This document shows, in pieces, positions 40,401 through 47,996 of a DNA stretch of 64,000 nucleotides. The notes under the pieces are model-generated. The model saw only the letters and a list, made by a program, of their open reading frames with translations. It ran no database searches and was not told where the DNA came from. The stretch spans positions 1,116,001-1,180,000 of the forward strand of contig NZ_CP079216.1 of assembly GCF_019316905.1 (NCBI RefSeq), in the 5' to 3' direction. This DNA comes from Tessaracoccus palaemonis. Its GTDB lineage: Bacteria; Actinomycetota; Actinomycetes; Propionibacteriales; Propionibacteriaceae. Positions within the stretch are counted from its first letter, which is position 1. Each line of letters begins with the position of its first letter. Made by a program: the position numbers and the translations under genes.

Positions 40401-40835
40401 GGCGAGCTTGTCGTCCTGGATGGGCAGGCCGCCCTCGGCGATGTGGAAGACGCCCTTGGTGGTGCGGCGGTCGTTGGCCGGGTTGTGCAGGATGCCGTTG
40501 ACCAGCCGGTAGCTCGACAGGGTCTCCGAGGTGAAGGTGTCCCCGTCGACGGGGAGGCTCATCTGCCGGGCGAGGCCGGCCTGGTCGAGCACGAGCGTCT
40601 GGCGCGGGAGCGCCGGCGCGGTGCCGGTGCCCTCCAGGTACGCGTCGAGGAACGTCTGGATCCGGGCGTCGACGGCGGGCAGCCGGTTCTGCAGCCGGCG
40701 ACTGAGCTCACGCTGTCGGGCAAGGATGGGCCGCACCAGATCGGCGGCCTGCCCGGCCAGCCCCTCGTCCGGCAGGGGGATGCCGAGGAGGCCGAGGCGG
40801 AGGTTGATAGCAGCGGTGTCCGCGAAATTCGCCAT
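37455..40835 (-). CDS. Probable PPi-type phosphoenolpyruvate carboxykinase
   Basis: An intact 1126-aa soluble protein without signal peptide or membrane helices. Its size and opening (RQRELSRRLQNRLPAVDAR, residues ~40-58) fit the pyrophosphate-dependent PEP carboxykinase described from Propionibacterium freudenreichii and Entamoeba, unrelated to ATP/GTP enzymes, which converts PEP, CO2 and phosphate to oxaloacetate and PPi. A glycine-rich SGGGKSEISK (Lys474) and a Cys-containing WSDPEERYNGG/ADNYFGYCKKE region stand out. ATG 40835 has GGAG just upstream and a CATAGT -10-like box. The assignment comes from memory of the family; an uncharacterised large enzyme is the alternative. Confidence 0.68.
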   Translation of the reverse strand: MANFADTAAINLRLGLLGIPLPDEGLAGQAADLVRPILARQRELSRRLQNRLPAVDARIQTFLDAYLEGTGTAPALPRQTLVLDQAGLARQMSLPVDGDTFTSETLSSYRLVNGILHNPANDRRTTKGVFHIAEGGLPIQDDKLAVPRAVFGRLLEHAFNPPADSMVLPYTSAQEPQPRCWVSLLLRPVVVPNVPGYTDEVSMETRFFAPATLMANLDFVEGIFRNGGDPYLPENDASLNPETWTGHSGLVVLAPHLTKLTKKELGLPHVDDATERQKRDGMCWSDPEERYNGGSAFKACARDERGVIVTVIADNYFGYCKKEVKAQISYSANLLGRVEEEHSGGAIAFPRYNLGQTFTDKYADPTYTIDEVIARDADRFEQQAEGHAVDLEHPDVVLVPERSTFSLRDLSVTWERGGEQFSIPLRAATHYIGPDGYIVELTHLAADGEQWTLVGTSPVATSCHKPATVSGGGKSEISKSITDAFVQGNAYIADFADDMVKVADIIDRDYSTRFIQPPDKDSRPLLSDHRSVGSVIKLLTPSDEYTQEYNAWLESIEHHIKELVFVVKRFYRPEWGGDWASHFSVGRINGRAGHALRLDGDKIVVNMLRVGFAPDGSWRLFGLRHDFHPAAKVQTEDDITASIVVPGEVAGREDGLSRKYVTNCEQLLFQRPDDAIHRGYDKQAEADIAGGPFLSNFEPLTTKDARALVDDAIAFSQFTRPMQDLIRQVADGHAKAPFFVSSANPRIVNGARSKNPRYLQVRPDHSRPDETARAELAAHMFRRLPVSADLRLPVDVVAAGRRNNAAEEGVPPLCCYAPLHYLELPELFMEFISSMTGKSPSTTGAGSEGAMTKGPFNALPSVVDLNAAFLSFALTGYDGWLSSAGVIGPSVRVDHDISLLIPELFSRMSPAERSAAHLIEEGALERIGDFRVGDELIEASRLGYRITERFQTKYFGRIFMHPHVVFTENMLRPELQDEAAYAESVRTIVTTHQRVAQSYFDDGTIALAIPPLKALLEIMAHGASSEGWTLADPEFRALFDRETVLASAWYAERLLTQANQMALHAERAVGAMKRFVEEPTNAAAAARLGIVEKISAMQSALADASSPEAPERLTGTLGRQVSWRLG

Positions 40836-41001
40836 GCTCCACTATGGCGCGTAGGAGAAGCGCAGACCAGGGGTGCCCGTCGTTCGGTCAGACCAGTTGC
40901 GTGACCTCCCAGGGGTGCCGGACCGGCCGGCATGTGAACTCGTCCCACATCGCGTAGGCTGGGCCCGAGAGCCGCTCGCGATCATCAATGGAGCTGCGAC
41001 C

Positions 41002-41454
41002 ATGAAGACCCGTCGGCGCAAAGCCCGCCACATTCCTCGAGCAACAGTGTGTCTGCCACGCGCGCTTCGGCTGCGCCTTCTGGCTGTGGCGGCTGCCGTC
41101 GCGGTCGTCCTCGGTGGCTGCGTCCCCAACGCAGAGAGTCGGGGCAGGCTCGATCTGGTCGAGGCATACACCACCCAGACTGACCCTGACTGGCCCTATC
41201 TGGATGCCTCCGACGAGACTTCGAGCGTCTGCGGGAACGTGACCAACTGCGTTCAGGCGGTTGGAAATCAGTACCTGGTCTTGCTGAAATTTGGAACGGT
41301 TGCTGAAGCGGCAGAGTATGCCGCCACGTTGGGGGATGCTGGCTATCAAGTGGACCCTCTTGTGATCCACTTCAACGGAACTCAGCTTCCGGTCGACGTT
41401 CGACGGGACGTCATCAGTTCCGTCGAGCAGATCAATGCCGACAGTCCTGACTGA
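41002..41454 (+). CDS. Small predicted lipoprotein, unknown function
   Basis: A 150-aa protein with a long basic N-region (MKTRRRKARH), a hydrophobic helix and a lipobox VLGGC with Cys40, so it is probably a lipid-anchored surface protein of ~110 mature residues. Two further cysteines (CGNVTNC) may form a disulfide. No family recognised. GGAG lies 8 nt before ATG 41002 and TAGGCT (40955-40960) is a plausible -10. It opens the gene-poor accessory stretch. Confidence 0.7.
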   Translation: MKTRRRKARHIPRATVCLPRALRLRLLAVAAAVAVVLGGCVPNAESRGRLDLVEAYTTQTDPDWPYLDASDETSSVCGNVTNCVQAVGNQYLVLLKFGTVAEAAEYAATLGDAGYQVDPLVIHFNGTQLPVDVRRDVISSVEQINADSPD

Positions 41455-41480
41455 TCCTGGCTCCTGACGGCTAGGTTCAA

Positions 41481-41867
41481 CTAGACGGCGACCCGGGAGG
41501 CGGCGTGCACATCCTCGATCGCGTCCACGACCTCTTGGTTCAGGTGGTGCAGATGCTCGACGTGCTGTGTCGGCACGCCCCGGTAGAGGGGGCGTACGGT
41601 CGAGAGGACCTCGAACAGGTCATCCTTCTCGAAGCCGGGGGTGCGGACCAGGAGCGAGAGGGATCCGGAGGAGCCGCGGAGATCCTTGATGCGCCCCTGC
41701 CAGCCCGGGTTGTGCAGCTTCAAGACGTCGCTCTTCATCTCGGCGGTCAAGGCGTCGAGAGCGGCGATGAGCCGCTCAACCGGCTCGCGCACGGCGTCGC
41801 GGTTGAACGCCGTCGTCGATGTCGTGGCTGCCTCCTCGCCGCCGAAGAGCTTGCTGAACAGTCCCAT
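41481..41867 (-). CDS. Hypothetical protein, 128 aa
   Basis: A soluble, helix-rich protein starting MGLFSKLFGGEEAATT. No family recognised and no catalytic motif visible. ATG 41867 has GAGGGAG at Shine-Dalgarno distance on the minus strand, which supports the call. The end converges on the lipoprotein gene 26 bp away. Confidence 0.6.
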   Translation of the reverse strand: MGLFSKLFGGEEAATTSTTAFNRDAVREPVERLIAALDALTAEMKSDVLKLHNPGWQGRIKDLRGSSGSLSLLVRTPGFEKDDLFEVLSTVRPLYRGVPTQHVEHLHHLNQEVVDAIEDVHAASRVAV

Positions 41868-42040
41868 GTGCGTACTCCCTCGTCGCTGTCAGGGGTCAAC
41901 AGTACGCGGTCGTGGAGAACCTCCGTCGATGTGCGTAGCAACGGCAGCCGACCTGCGCGACGCCCAACTCGATCTGAACCGTCCCAGGTTCGTTGCCGCT
42001 TCAATGCGGGGTTCGATGCTCGGGTGAGCGCCGCGCGGTA

Positions 42041-42093
42041 GATTGCCTCGTGTTCGTCGGGCTGATCATTCCGAGCCAACCGAGGAGGCAATC
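42041..42093. repeat. Inverted repeat in the gap between two hypothetical genes
   Basis: GATTGCCTC (42041-42049) and GAGGCAATC (42085-42093) are exact complements, enclosing a second GGCT/AGCC stem. It lies 50 bp beyond the end of the minus-strand gene at 42143 and may be its terminator. The rest of 41868-42142 shows no gene. Confidence 0.45.
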
Positions 42094-42142
42094 CCGCAAC
42101 CGGCACCTCCGTCTCGACCAGCGCGGGCTTCTGGTGTTGCGA

Positions 42143-42460
42143 TCAGAACCAGCTGGAGACTGACCCTCCCTCGATGCCCCAGGCATCGAATGCGGCCTTC
42201 AAGTCGAGGCTCGACGCGAAACGGCTCCCGACAGCCTCAACGAGGTGCTTGCGGGTGACGCTGAGCCCAGCGCACATCTTGTCGACCTGATCTGGGGTGA
42301 AGGCCTCTGTGGACTCGTACTCATCTGCGCCTGCGAGACCGAGGGCGTCGATGTCATGAATCTCGATGGCCGCTGTCCCGTCCTCCCGCAGCGTGAAAGC
42401 GCTGTAACGAAGAACGCCGTCGCGACTCGAGTTCTCGAACACATGCACGTCGTCCGCCAC
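42143..42460 (-). CDS. Hypothetical protein, 105 aa
   Basis: A small acidic protein (MADDVHVFENSSRDGVLRYSA...) with no recognised family. GTG 42460 is the start; AGGAAGCGAGG and a TACCCT -10-like box (42508-42503, minus strand) lie upstream. Codon use is less G+C-biased than in the core genes, in line with an accessory origin. Confidence 0.55.
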   Translation of the reverse strand: MADDVHVFENSSRDGVLRYSAFTLREDGTAAIEIHDIDALGLAGADEYESTEAFTPDQVDKMCAGLSVTRKHLVEAVGSRFASSLDLKAAFDAWGIEGGSVSSWF

Positions 42461-42508
42461 AGCCCCAGACCTCGCTTCCTGCAGTCGCTAGCCTCCCTCC
42501 CCAGGGTA

Positions 42509-43287
42509 CGGCGAACTCCTGTCGGGTGTCAGAGTCCGAGGGGTTGTAGGTGCGGAGGCAGTACGCTTCCCGGACCGTCTGCGGGGACCGCCGCAGTGGC
42601 GGCGTGACTACATACCTGTCACCTATCCGTGCAGCGGTCCCTCGTCACAGCTCACACCCCTATCCGTGAGTTGTCGGGACACCCGGTGGCTGGCGGCGCG
42701 TTCCAGGGCAAGCGTTCCTGTGCCCCGTTGATCTCTGGTGCCGGAAGGCTGCCTGACTGTCGCCTTGGCGCGGCCGGCCGTGAGGACGACCGTCGCTCCA
42801 TCGAGGGACAGATGGACATTGCCCCCGTCGTCCATGAAGTTCACGCCCATATCCGTGAGCTGTCGGGACTGGTGGCGTCGAACCGGCTGTCCACGACAAG
42901 CACGGTCCAGCCCGGTTCTGTGGAGGGGCCCTCGGTGTGCCCGGCGGCCGGCCGGACCTCCAACCGGTACAGGTGGGGACCACGGCACAGGATGAGTCGC
43001 CGTCCCGCCTGGGGGGCGACCTACAGCGCGGTGACATCCTTGAGCCCGGCGCGGACCAGACCCCGCTGTACGTCGCGTGCCAGCTGGCCGCCCTCGGTGT
43101 TCAAGAGACTCATGCGTTCGAAGAATAGAACAAGACTCGAGATTGATCAGAACCGTGGGTGCCGTCGGTGCGCTCTGAACGGGTGTAGAGCAAGCCCCCT
43201 GGCGTGAGCGCGGCTAGGGCGGGCGTCAACGGCGTCGCGACGTCCCAGAGCGTCCTGGAGTGATCCGATGGCCGATCCAGGCATGAG
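42509..43287. other. Gene-poor stretch beside tRNA-Leu
   Basis: About 780 bp without a convincing gene on either strand. Open frames here (for example 42629-43207 plus, 42623-42988 minus) lack family resemblance, ribosome-binding sites and normal codon bias. The stretch contains the TATCCGTG direct repeats described separately. It looks like decayed accessory DNA. Confidence 0.5.
42624..42870. repeat. Imperfect direct repeats around TATCCGTGAG
   Basis: Two 29-bp copies, 42652-42680 and 42842-42870, start TCAC, share TATCCGTGAG and end TGTCGGGAC, differing at three or four positions by hand. A third, shorter relative (TATCCGTGCAG) starts at 42624. Read on the minus strand the copies encode the same SRQLTDxGV string, so they may be remnants of a duplicated gene end or a mobile element. 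Confidence 0.55.
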
Positions 43288-43327
43288 AAAACCCCAGCTG
43301 GCGAGCCGCAAAGCCTTGTCAACTGGG
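43288..43327 (-). terminator. Intrinsic terminator of tRNA-Leu
   Basis: On the minus strand CCCAGTTG (43327-43320) pairs with CAGCTGGG (43300-43293), one G-T wobble, and is followed by TTTT (43291-43288). This is a classical Rho-independent terminator 12 nt past the tRNA. Confidence 0.75.
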
Positions 43328-43338
43328 ACTTCGATCTG

Positions 43339-43423
43339 TGTCCGAGAGAGGACTTGAACCTCCATGCCCTTAACGGGCACTAGCACCTCAAGCTAGCGCG
43401 TCTACCTATTCCGCCACCCGGAC
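43339..43423 (-). tRNA. tRNA-Leu (anticodon GAG)
   Basis: An 85-nt type II tRNA. The acceptor stem is GTCCGGG with CTCGGAC (one G-T pair), discriminator A at 43339. The anticodon arm is CTAGC-TTGAGGT-GCTAG, so the anticodon is GAG, reading CUC/CUU. A long variable arm TGCCCGTTAAGGGCA follows, then a T-arm with GGTTCAAGTCC. CCA is not encoded. Its 3' end faces the accessory stretch at 40.8-43.3 kb, a typical side for integration events. Confidence 0.95.
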
Positions 43424-43553
43424 GAGTGGTGCATCCCCTTTCGGGGCGCGACACGAAACACTAGCAGGTCTGGGGACGCGATGCACAATCGAGGCTCCCG
43501 CGGCGGGGCTCGGCGGCCTACGCTGGGGGCAGGACCCTGGTCGAGGAGGACCG

Positions 43554-43928
43554 ATGACTGTCGTCGCAACATTCGAGATCGAGATCACCCCCGCCGAGGG
43601 ACTGCTGCCCGGTACCGGGCGCTTCGACTTCACCAAGCGCTGGTCCGGCGACGCGGAGGGCGTCAGCACCGGGCTGATGATGTCGGCCGGCGCCCCGGTC
43701 GACGGCACCGCGGGCTACGTCGCCCTCGAGGTGTTCGACGGCGTGCTCGCCGGCCGCCGCGGCACAGTGACCTTCCACCAGTTCGGATCCATGCGGGGCG
43801 GGGTGCAGGACCTGCGCTACGAGATCGTGCCCGGTTCCGGTACCGGCGAGCTGGCCGAGGTCGGAGGAGTGCTCCGCCTGGAGATCGACGACGACGGCCT
43901 GCATCACGTGACGTTCGACCTCTCCTGA
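43554..43928 (+). CDS. DUF3224 family protein
   Basis: A 124-aa all-beta-type soluble protein matching the DUF3224 barrel family (GRFDFTKRWSGDAEGVSTGLMM near residue 22). Function unknown. ATG 43554 follows GAGGAGGA. It stands alone between tRNA-Leu and the ABC operon. Confidence 0.82.
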   Translation: MTVVATFEIEITPAEGLLPGTGRFDFTKRWSGDAEGVSTGLMMSAGAPVDGTAGYVALEVFDGVLAGRRGTVTFHQFGSMRGGVQDLRYEIVPGSGTGELAEVGGVLRLEIDDDGLHHVTFDLS

Positions 43929-44092
43929 CGCGACGCCGGCCTGGGGCGCGCATCGGTTCTCCCGGCCTGGGCTGGCACCTACGGCGCTCGGCTCCCGCAG
44001 CCCGATTTCGCGATTCGTTGAACACATCGCAACGTGACTGTTACACGCACGTTCCCTACCGGTCACCTCTGGTTCGCTAACTTGTGCTCGCC

Positions 44093-44114
44093 GCCCTGCT
44101 TCGAGGAGCAGGGC
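44093..44114 (+). promoter_or_regulatory. Hairpin ahead of the oligopeptide ABC operon
   Basis: GCCCTGCT (44093-44100) pairs with AGCAGGGC (44107-44114) around TCGAGG, 14 nt before the permease ATG and just before its GAGGAGA ribosome-binding site. It may be an attenuator or 5'-end stabiliser. The preceding 160 bp hold no gene. Confidence 0.45.
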
Positions 44115-44128
44115 AGTGAGGAGAACAC

Positions 44129-45133
44129 ATGTCAGCCGACACAGCGCGCGCCGCCGAGGCGTCCGATCCCGTTGCGGATGCCCGCGACGGAGCGGTGGCC
44201 ATCGCAGGCCGTACGCCGTGGCAGATCGTGCGGACCAGGCTGGTCCGGGACAAGGTCACCATGGTGGCCTTCGGCGTGGCGGTGCTGTTCGTCCTGCTTG
44301 CGCTCACCGCACCCCTGATGACCCGCTTCGGGATCATCAACCCCTACCTGAACAACAGCGACCTGGTCGGCGGGCTCGGGTCGCTGCCGATCGGGGATTT
44401 CGGCGGCGTCTCGTGGGAGCACCCGATGGGCGTGGAGCCTGGCACCGGCCGCGACCTGCTCTCGCGGGTGCTGTCCGGGCTCACCGTCTCGCTCGTGGTC
44501 TCGACCTCCGCCGTCGCGATCTCCGTGGTGCTCGGCACGATCATCGGCATCGTCTCTGGCACGGCGGGCGGAAAGGTCGACTGGTTCTTCTCTCGGCTCA
44601 TCGACTTCGTGCTGAGCTTCCCGCAGACCCTGATGCTCATCGCCCTGTCCACCATCACGATCGACCTCCTCCAGTCGGCCCTCGGCGTGGGGCGCACGCC
44701 TGCGTCGATGCTGTTCATGATCGCGGTGATGGGTTTCTTCGGGTGGCCCTACTTCGCCCGCATCATCCGCGGCCAGGTCCTCTCGCTCAAGGAGCGCGAG
44801 TTCGTCGAGGCGGCCCGCTCGTTGGGTGCCGGGCGCGGACGCATCTACTTCAAGGAACTGCTGCCGCACCTCTGGGCCCCGATCCTCGTGTACACGACGC
44901 TCGTGATGCCGCAGAACATCGCGACCGAGGCCGCGCTCGGGTTCCTGGGCGTCGGGATCCAGGCGCCGACGCCGTCGTTCGGGTCGATCCTCAACGACTC
45001 GGTGCATTACGCGACGTCCGACCCCGCGTACTTCATCTTCCCTGGCCTGACCCTGTTCCTGGTCGTCCTCGCGTTCAACCTCCTCGGCGACGGGCTGCGT
45101 GACGCGCTCGACCCCAAGGCGGATCGTCAGTGA
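44129..45133 (+). CDS. Oligopeptide/dipeptide ABC transporter permease (OppC/DppC type)
   Basis: A 334-aa inner-membrane subunit with six predicted helices. The N-terminal OppC-type region (RTPWQIVRTRLVRDKVTM) precedes the first helix, and the EAA loop EFVEAARSLGAGRGRIYFKE contacts the ATPases. It is the first gene of a five-gene importer, an unusual place, since OppB normally precedes OppC. Confidence 0.92.
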   Translation: MSADTARAAEASDPVADARDGAVAIAGRTPWQIVRTRLVRDKVTMVAFGVAVLFVLLALTAPLMTRFGIINPYLNNSDLVGGLGSLPIGDFGGVSWEHPMGVEPGTGRDLLSRVLSGLTVSLVVSTSAVAISVVLGTIIGIVSGTAGGKVDWFFSRLIDFVLSFPQTLMLIALSTITIDLLQSALGVGRTPASMLFMIAVMGFFGWPYFARIIRGQVLSLKEREFVEAARSLGAGRGRIYFKELLPHLWAPILVYTTLVMPQNIATEAALGFLGVGIQAPTPSFGSILNDSVHYATSDPAYFIFPGLTLFLVVLAFNLLGDGLRDALDPKADRQ

Positions 45134-45185
45134 CGCCGCCCACCTGTGACTTCCCATCCCCAACCACTAGTGAAGGAGAGCGCCC

Positions 45186-46919
45186 ATGAGGCGTAGCAAG
45201 ATCGCCGCGGTCGCGGCACTGATGGCCGTAGGCCTGGTCTCGGCCTGCGGGTCCACCACGTCTTCGGAAAGCCCCTCCGGCGCGGCGGCAGCCGAGGCGG
45301 AACCCACCGCGGGCGGCACCCTGAACCTGCTGATCGGCACTGCCACCGAACACTGGGACCCTCAGCGCACCTACGTGGGCACCGCCATCGAGTTCGGCAA
45401 CCGCGCCTTCGCACGCACGCTGACCACCTGGTCCGCCGTCGACTCAAACACGGAGCAGGCGACGCTGGTCGCCGACGCCGCGACCGACACCGGCACCGTG
45501 AGTGACGACGGCAAGACCTGGACGTTCACGCTCAAGGACGGCATCAAGTGGGAGGACGGCAAGGACGTCACCTGCGAGGACTACAAGTACGGCATCTCCC
45601 GCACCTATGCCGTCGACGTCATCACCGGCGGCCCCAACTACGCCATCCAGTTCCTGGACATCCCCAAGAATGACGACGGCTCGTCGCAGTACGCCGGCCC
45701 CTACAGCGGTGAGGGCCAGGACCTCTACGACAAGGCCGTCAGCTGCGACGACAACGTCATCACGTTCAAGCTGAACCAGCCCGTCATGGACTTCAACAGC
45801 ACCATCACGATGACGGCCTTCGGCGCCTTCCGGGAGGACAAGGACCAGGGCGACAAGTCGAACTACCAGATCTTCTCCAACGGCCCCTACAAGCTCGACG
45901 GCACCTGGTCGCCGAACAGCGGCGGCACCTTCGTGCGCAACGAGTACTGGGACGCCTCCACCGATGAGGTCCGCAAGGCCTACCCCGACCAGATCGCCTG
46001 GGACGAGTCTCTGACCCAGGAGGTCGTCTACGAGCGCCTGATCGCCGACCAGGGCGACGACAAGAACGCCATCTCGTTCGACCAGGCCCCCGTCACCGCG
46101 CTCGCGAACACCACGTCGGCCTCGGACCGAACCGACATCGTCGCCTCGCCCTACACGCGCTACCTCGTGCCGAACTTCAAGTCGAAGGTCATGAGCGACG
46201 AGGTGGCCCGCGAGGCCCTCGCGCTCTCCGCCGACCGCTCGGCCTACGTCACGGCCAGTGGCGGTGAGGAGGTCGCCAACCCGACCAACTCGCTGATCAA
46301 CCCCGCGCTCCCGGCCTTCCCGGACACCCCGCTGCTCGCCGGTGAGTCCGGCGATCCGGCCGCCGCGAAGAAGCTCCTCGAGGACGCCGGCTACACCCTG
46401 CCGGTGTCGATCAACGTGGCGTACCGCAAGAACGACACGATGGACAAGATCTTCGCGGGCCTCAAGGAGGGTTGGGACGCCGCCGGCTTCGAGACCAACC
46501 TGATCGGCATTCCCGCCGAGCAGTACTACGGCACGCTGCAGTCCCCGGACTCGGCCGACAAGTACGACGTCTACTGGGCCGGCTGGGGCGCGGACTACCC
46601 GTCGGCGTCCACTGTCATCCCGCAGCTCCTCGACAGCCGCTCGCAGATCAGCGAGGGTGGCCCCGGCCAGGACTACGGCTACTTCGACAACGACGAGTTC
46701 AACGCCGGCATCGACAAGGCCTACGCCATCGCCGACGCCACCGAGCGTGAGGCTGCCTGGGCCGCGCTCGACACCGACGCCGTCACGAAGTACTACGCAG
46801 TGATCCCGATGATCGTCGACCAGTTCGTCTTCGTGCGTGGCAGCAACGTGCAGGGTGCCTACGTCAACGGCACCTTCACCGGCTACTACGACATCGCGAC
46901 CGTCTCGGTCAAGAGCTGA
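45186..46919 (+). CDS. Oligopeptide ABC transporter substrate-binding lipoprotein
   Basis: A 577-aa family-5 solute-binding protein. The signal peptide ends in lipobox LVSAC with Cys21 lipidated, then a Ser/Ala/Glu-rich linker; the SBP_bac_5 fold runs from GGTLNLLIGTATEHWDPQRT. It captures peptides or nickel-type ligands outside the membrane; the peptide is the likelier cargo given the partners. AAGGAGAG precedes ATG 45186. A stable hairpin follows the gene. Confidence 0.92.
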   Translation: MRRSKIAAVAALMAVGLVSACGSTTSSESPSGAAAAEAEPTAGGTLNLLIGTATEHWDPQRTYVGTAIEFGNRAFARTLTTWSAVDSNTEQATLVADAATDTGTVSDDGKTWTFTLKDGIKWEDGKDVTCEDYKYGISRTYAVDVITGGPNYAIQFLDIPKNDDGSSQYAGPYSGEGQDLYDKAVSCDDNVITFKLNQPVMDFNSTITMTAFGAFREDKDQGDKSNYQIFSNGPYKLDGTWSPNSGGTFVRNEYWDASTDEVRKAYPDQIAWDESLTQEVVYERLIADQGDDKNAISFDQAPVTALANTTSASDRTDIVASPYTRYLVPNFKSKVMSDEVAREALALSADRSAYVTASGGEEVANPTNSLINPALPAFPDTPLLAGESGDPAAAKKLLEDAGYTLPVSINVAYRKNDTMDKIFAGLKEGWDAAGFETNLIGIPAEQYYGTLQSPDSADKYDVYWAGWGADYPSASTVIPQLLDSRSQISEGGPGQDYGYFDNDEFNAGIDKAYAIADATEREAAWAALDTDAVTKYYAVIPMIVDQFVFVRGSNVQGAYVNGTFTGYYDIATVSVKS

Positions 46920-46938
46920 TCTGACAGACAAACCGGGT

Positions 46939-46964
46939 GGGGGTGCGCCTTCGGGCGCGCCCCC
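46939..46964 (+). terminator. Stem-loop between binding-protein and permease genes
   Basis: GGGGGTGCGCC and GGCGCGCCCCC pair over 11 bp (one G-T) around TTCG, 20 nt after the binding-protein stop. Inside an operon such a structure usually protects the upstream message or partly terminates transcription, giving excess binding protein. Confidence 0.65.
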
Positions 46965-46982
46965 ATCTGCCAAGGAGCGGGC

Positions 46983-47996
46983 GTGTTCTACTACATTCTC
47001 AGGCGGATGATCTCCGTCGTCGTGATGCTGTTTCTCATCACGGCAACCACCTTCATGCTGTTCTACGCATCGCCGATCGACCCGGCAAGATACACCTGCG
47101 GCAAGAACTGCACGCCCACCATCCTCGAGGGCAACCGCGTCGCCCTCGGCTACGACCAGCCGGTCGCCGTCCAGTACGGCAAGTTCGTCGCCGGCCTCGT
47201 CGTGGGCCGCGACTTCCCCGACAACGAGGCCCTCCGCGAGGCCAACCCCGAGCAGGTCGTGCACTGCGCCGCCCCCTGCCTCGGCTACTCGCCGAGCCAG
47301 CACCGCACCATCAACGAGATGGTCGGCGAGGCCTGGCCCGTGTCCGTCTCCATCGCCGTGGGCGCCTTCGTCCTGTGGATCCTCGTCGGCGTCGGCGGCG
47401 GCATCATCGCGGCGCTCACCAAGGGCCGATGGCCCGACCGCGCCATCGTCGGCGCGGCACTCACGGGCTTCTCGCTGCCCACCTTCTTCGTCGGCCTCAT
47501 CCTGCTGACCTTCCCGGCCATCAAGTGGGGCTGGGTCCCCATCCCTGACTACGTGCCATTCCACGAGAGTCCGATCGCCTGGGCCCAGAACCTGGTCCTG
47601 CCCTGGATCACGCTCGCCTTCTTCTACGCCGCCAGCTATGTGCGCCTGACGAGGGCCTACATGATCGAGACCCTCAGCGAGGACTACATCCGCACGGCCA
47701 AGGCGAAGGGCGTGCGCAGGTCCCGCGTCGTGTTCCGCCACGGGCTGAGGGCCACGACGACGCCGCTGGTGACCGCGGCCGGCCTCGACCTCGGCGGCCT
47801 GCTCGGCGGCGCCATCATCACCGAGTCGGTGTTCTCGATGCACGGCCTCGGCTTCCTGGCCGTCCGCTCCGTCACCAACATGGACCTGCCGACCATCGTC
47901 GCGATGGTGATGATCGTCTCCGCCTTCGTCGTCATCGCCAACATGATCGTCGACGTCCTGTACGGCTTCATCGACCCGAGAGTGAAGGTTGCCTGA
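46983..47996 (+). CDS. Oligopeptide/dipeptide ABC transporter permease (OppB/DppB type)
   Basis: A 337-aa inner-membrane subunit with six predicted helices, starting MFYYILRRMISVVVMLFLI. An external loop with CGKNC and CAAPC cysteine pairs (about residues 40 and 98) is notable and may form disulfides. The EAA loop is EDYIRTAKAKGVRRSRV. GTG 46983 has AAGGAG upstream. The stop overlaps the next ATG as TGATG. Confidence 0.92.
   Translation: MFYYILRRMISVVVMLFLITATTFMLFYASPIDPARYTCGKNCTPTILEGNRVALGYDQPVAVQYGKFVAGLVVGRDFPDNEALREANPEQVVHCAAPCLGYSPSQHRTINEMVGEAWPVSVSIAVGAFVLWILVGVGGGIIAALTKGRWPDRAIVGAALTGFSLPTFFVGLILLTFPAIKWGWVPIPDYVPFHESPIAWAQNLVLPWITLAFFYAASYVRLTRAYMIETLSEDYIRTAKAKGVRRSRVVFRHGLRATTTPLVTAAGLDLGGLLGGAIITESVFSMHGLGFLAVRSVTNMDLPTIVAMVMIVSAFVVIANMIVDVLYGFIDPRVKVA

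Noticed and set aside
37644-40904. Plus-strand open frame of 1086 codons opposite the PPi-PEPCK gene
   Set aside because: It is an antisense shadow caused by high G+C in codon position 3; it has Gly/Val/Arg-rich low complexity, no family resemblance and no ribosome-binding site.
41598-41617. Possible att duplicate of the tRNA-Leu 3' end (GAGAGGACCTCGAAC)
   Set aside because: Similarity is short and gapped and lies within a coding region; not enough to call an attachment site.
42629-43207. Open frame of 192 codons in the gene-poor stretch
   Set aside because: No ribosome-binding site, no family resemblance and unusual composition; overlapping frames on the other strand are equally poor.
45444-47843. 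Minus-strand open frame of 799 codons across the binding-protein and permease genes
   Set aside because: It spans two well-supported genes and their intergenic hairpin; low complexity and no motifs.
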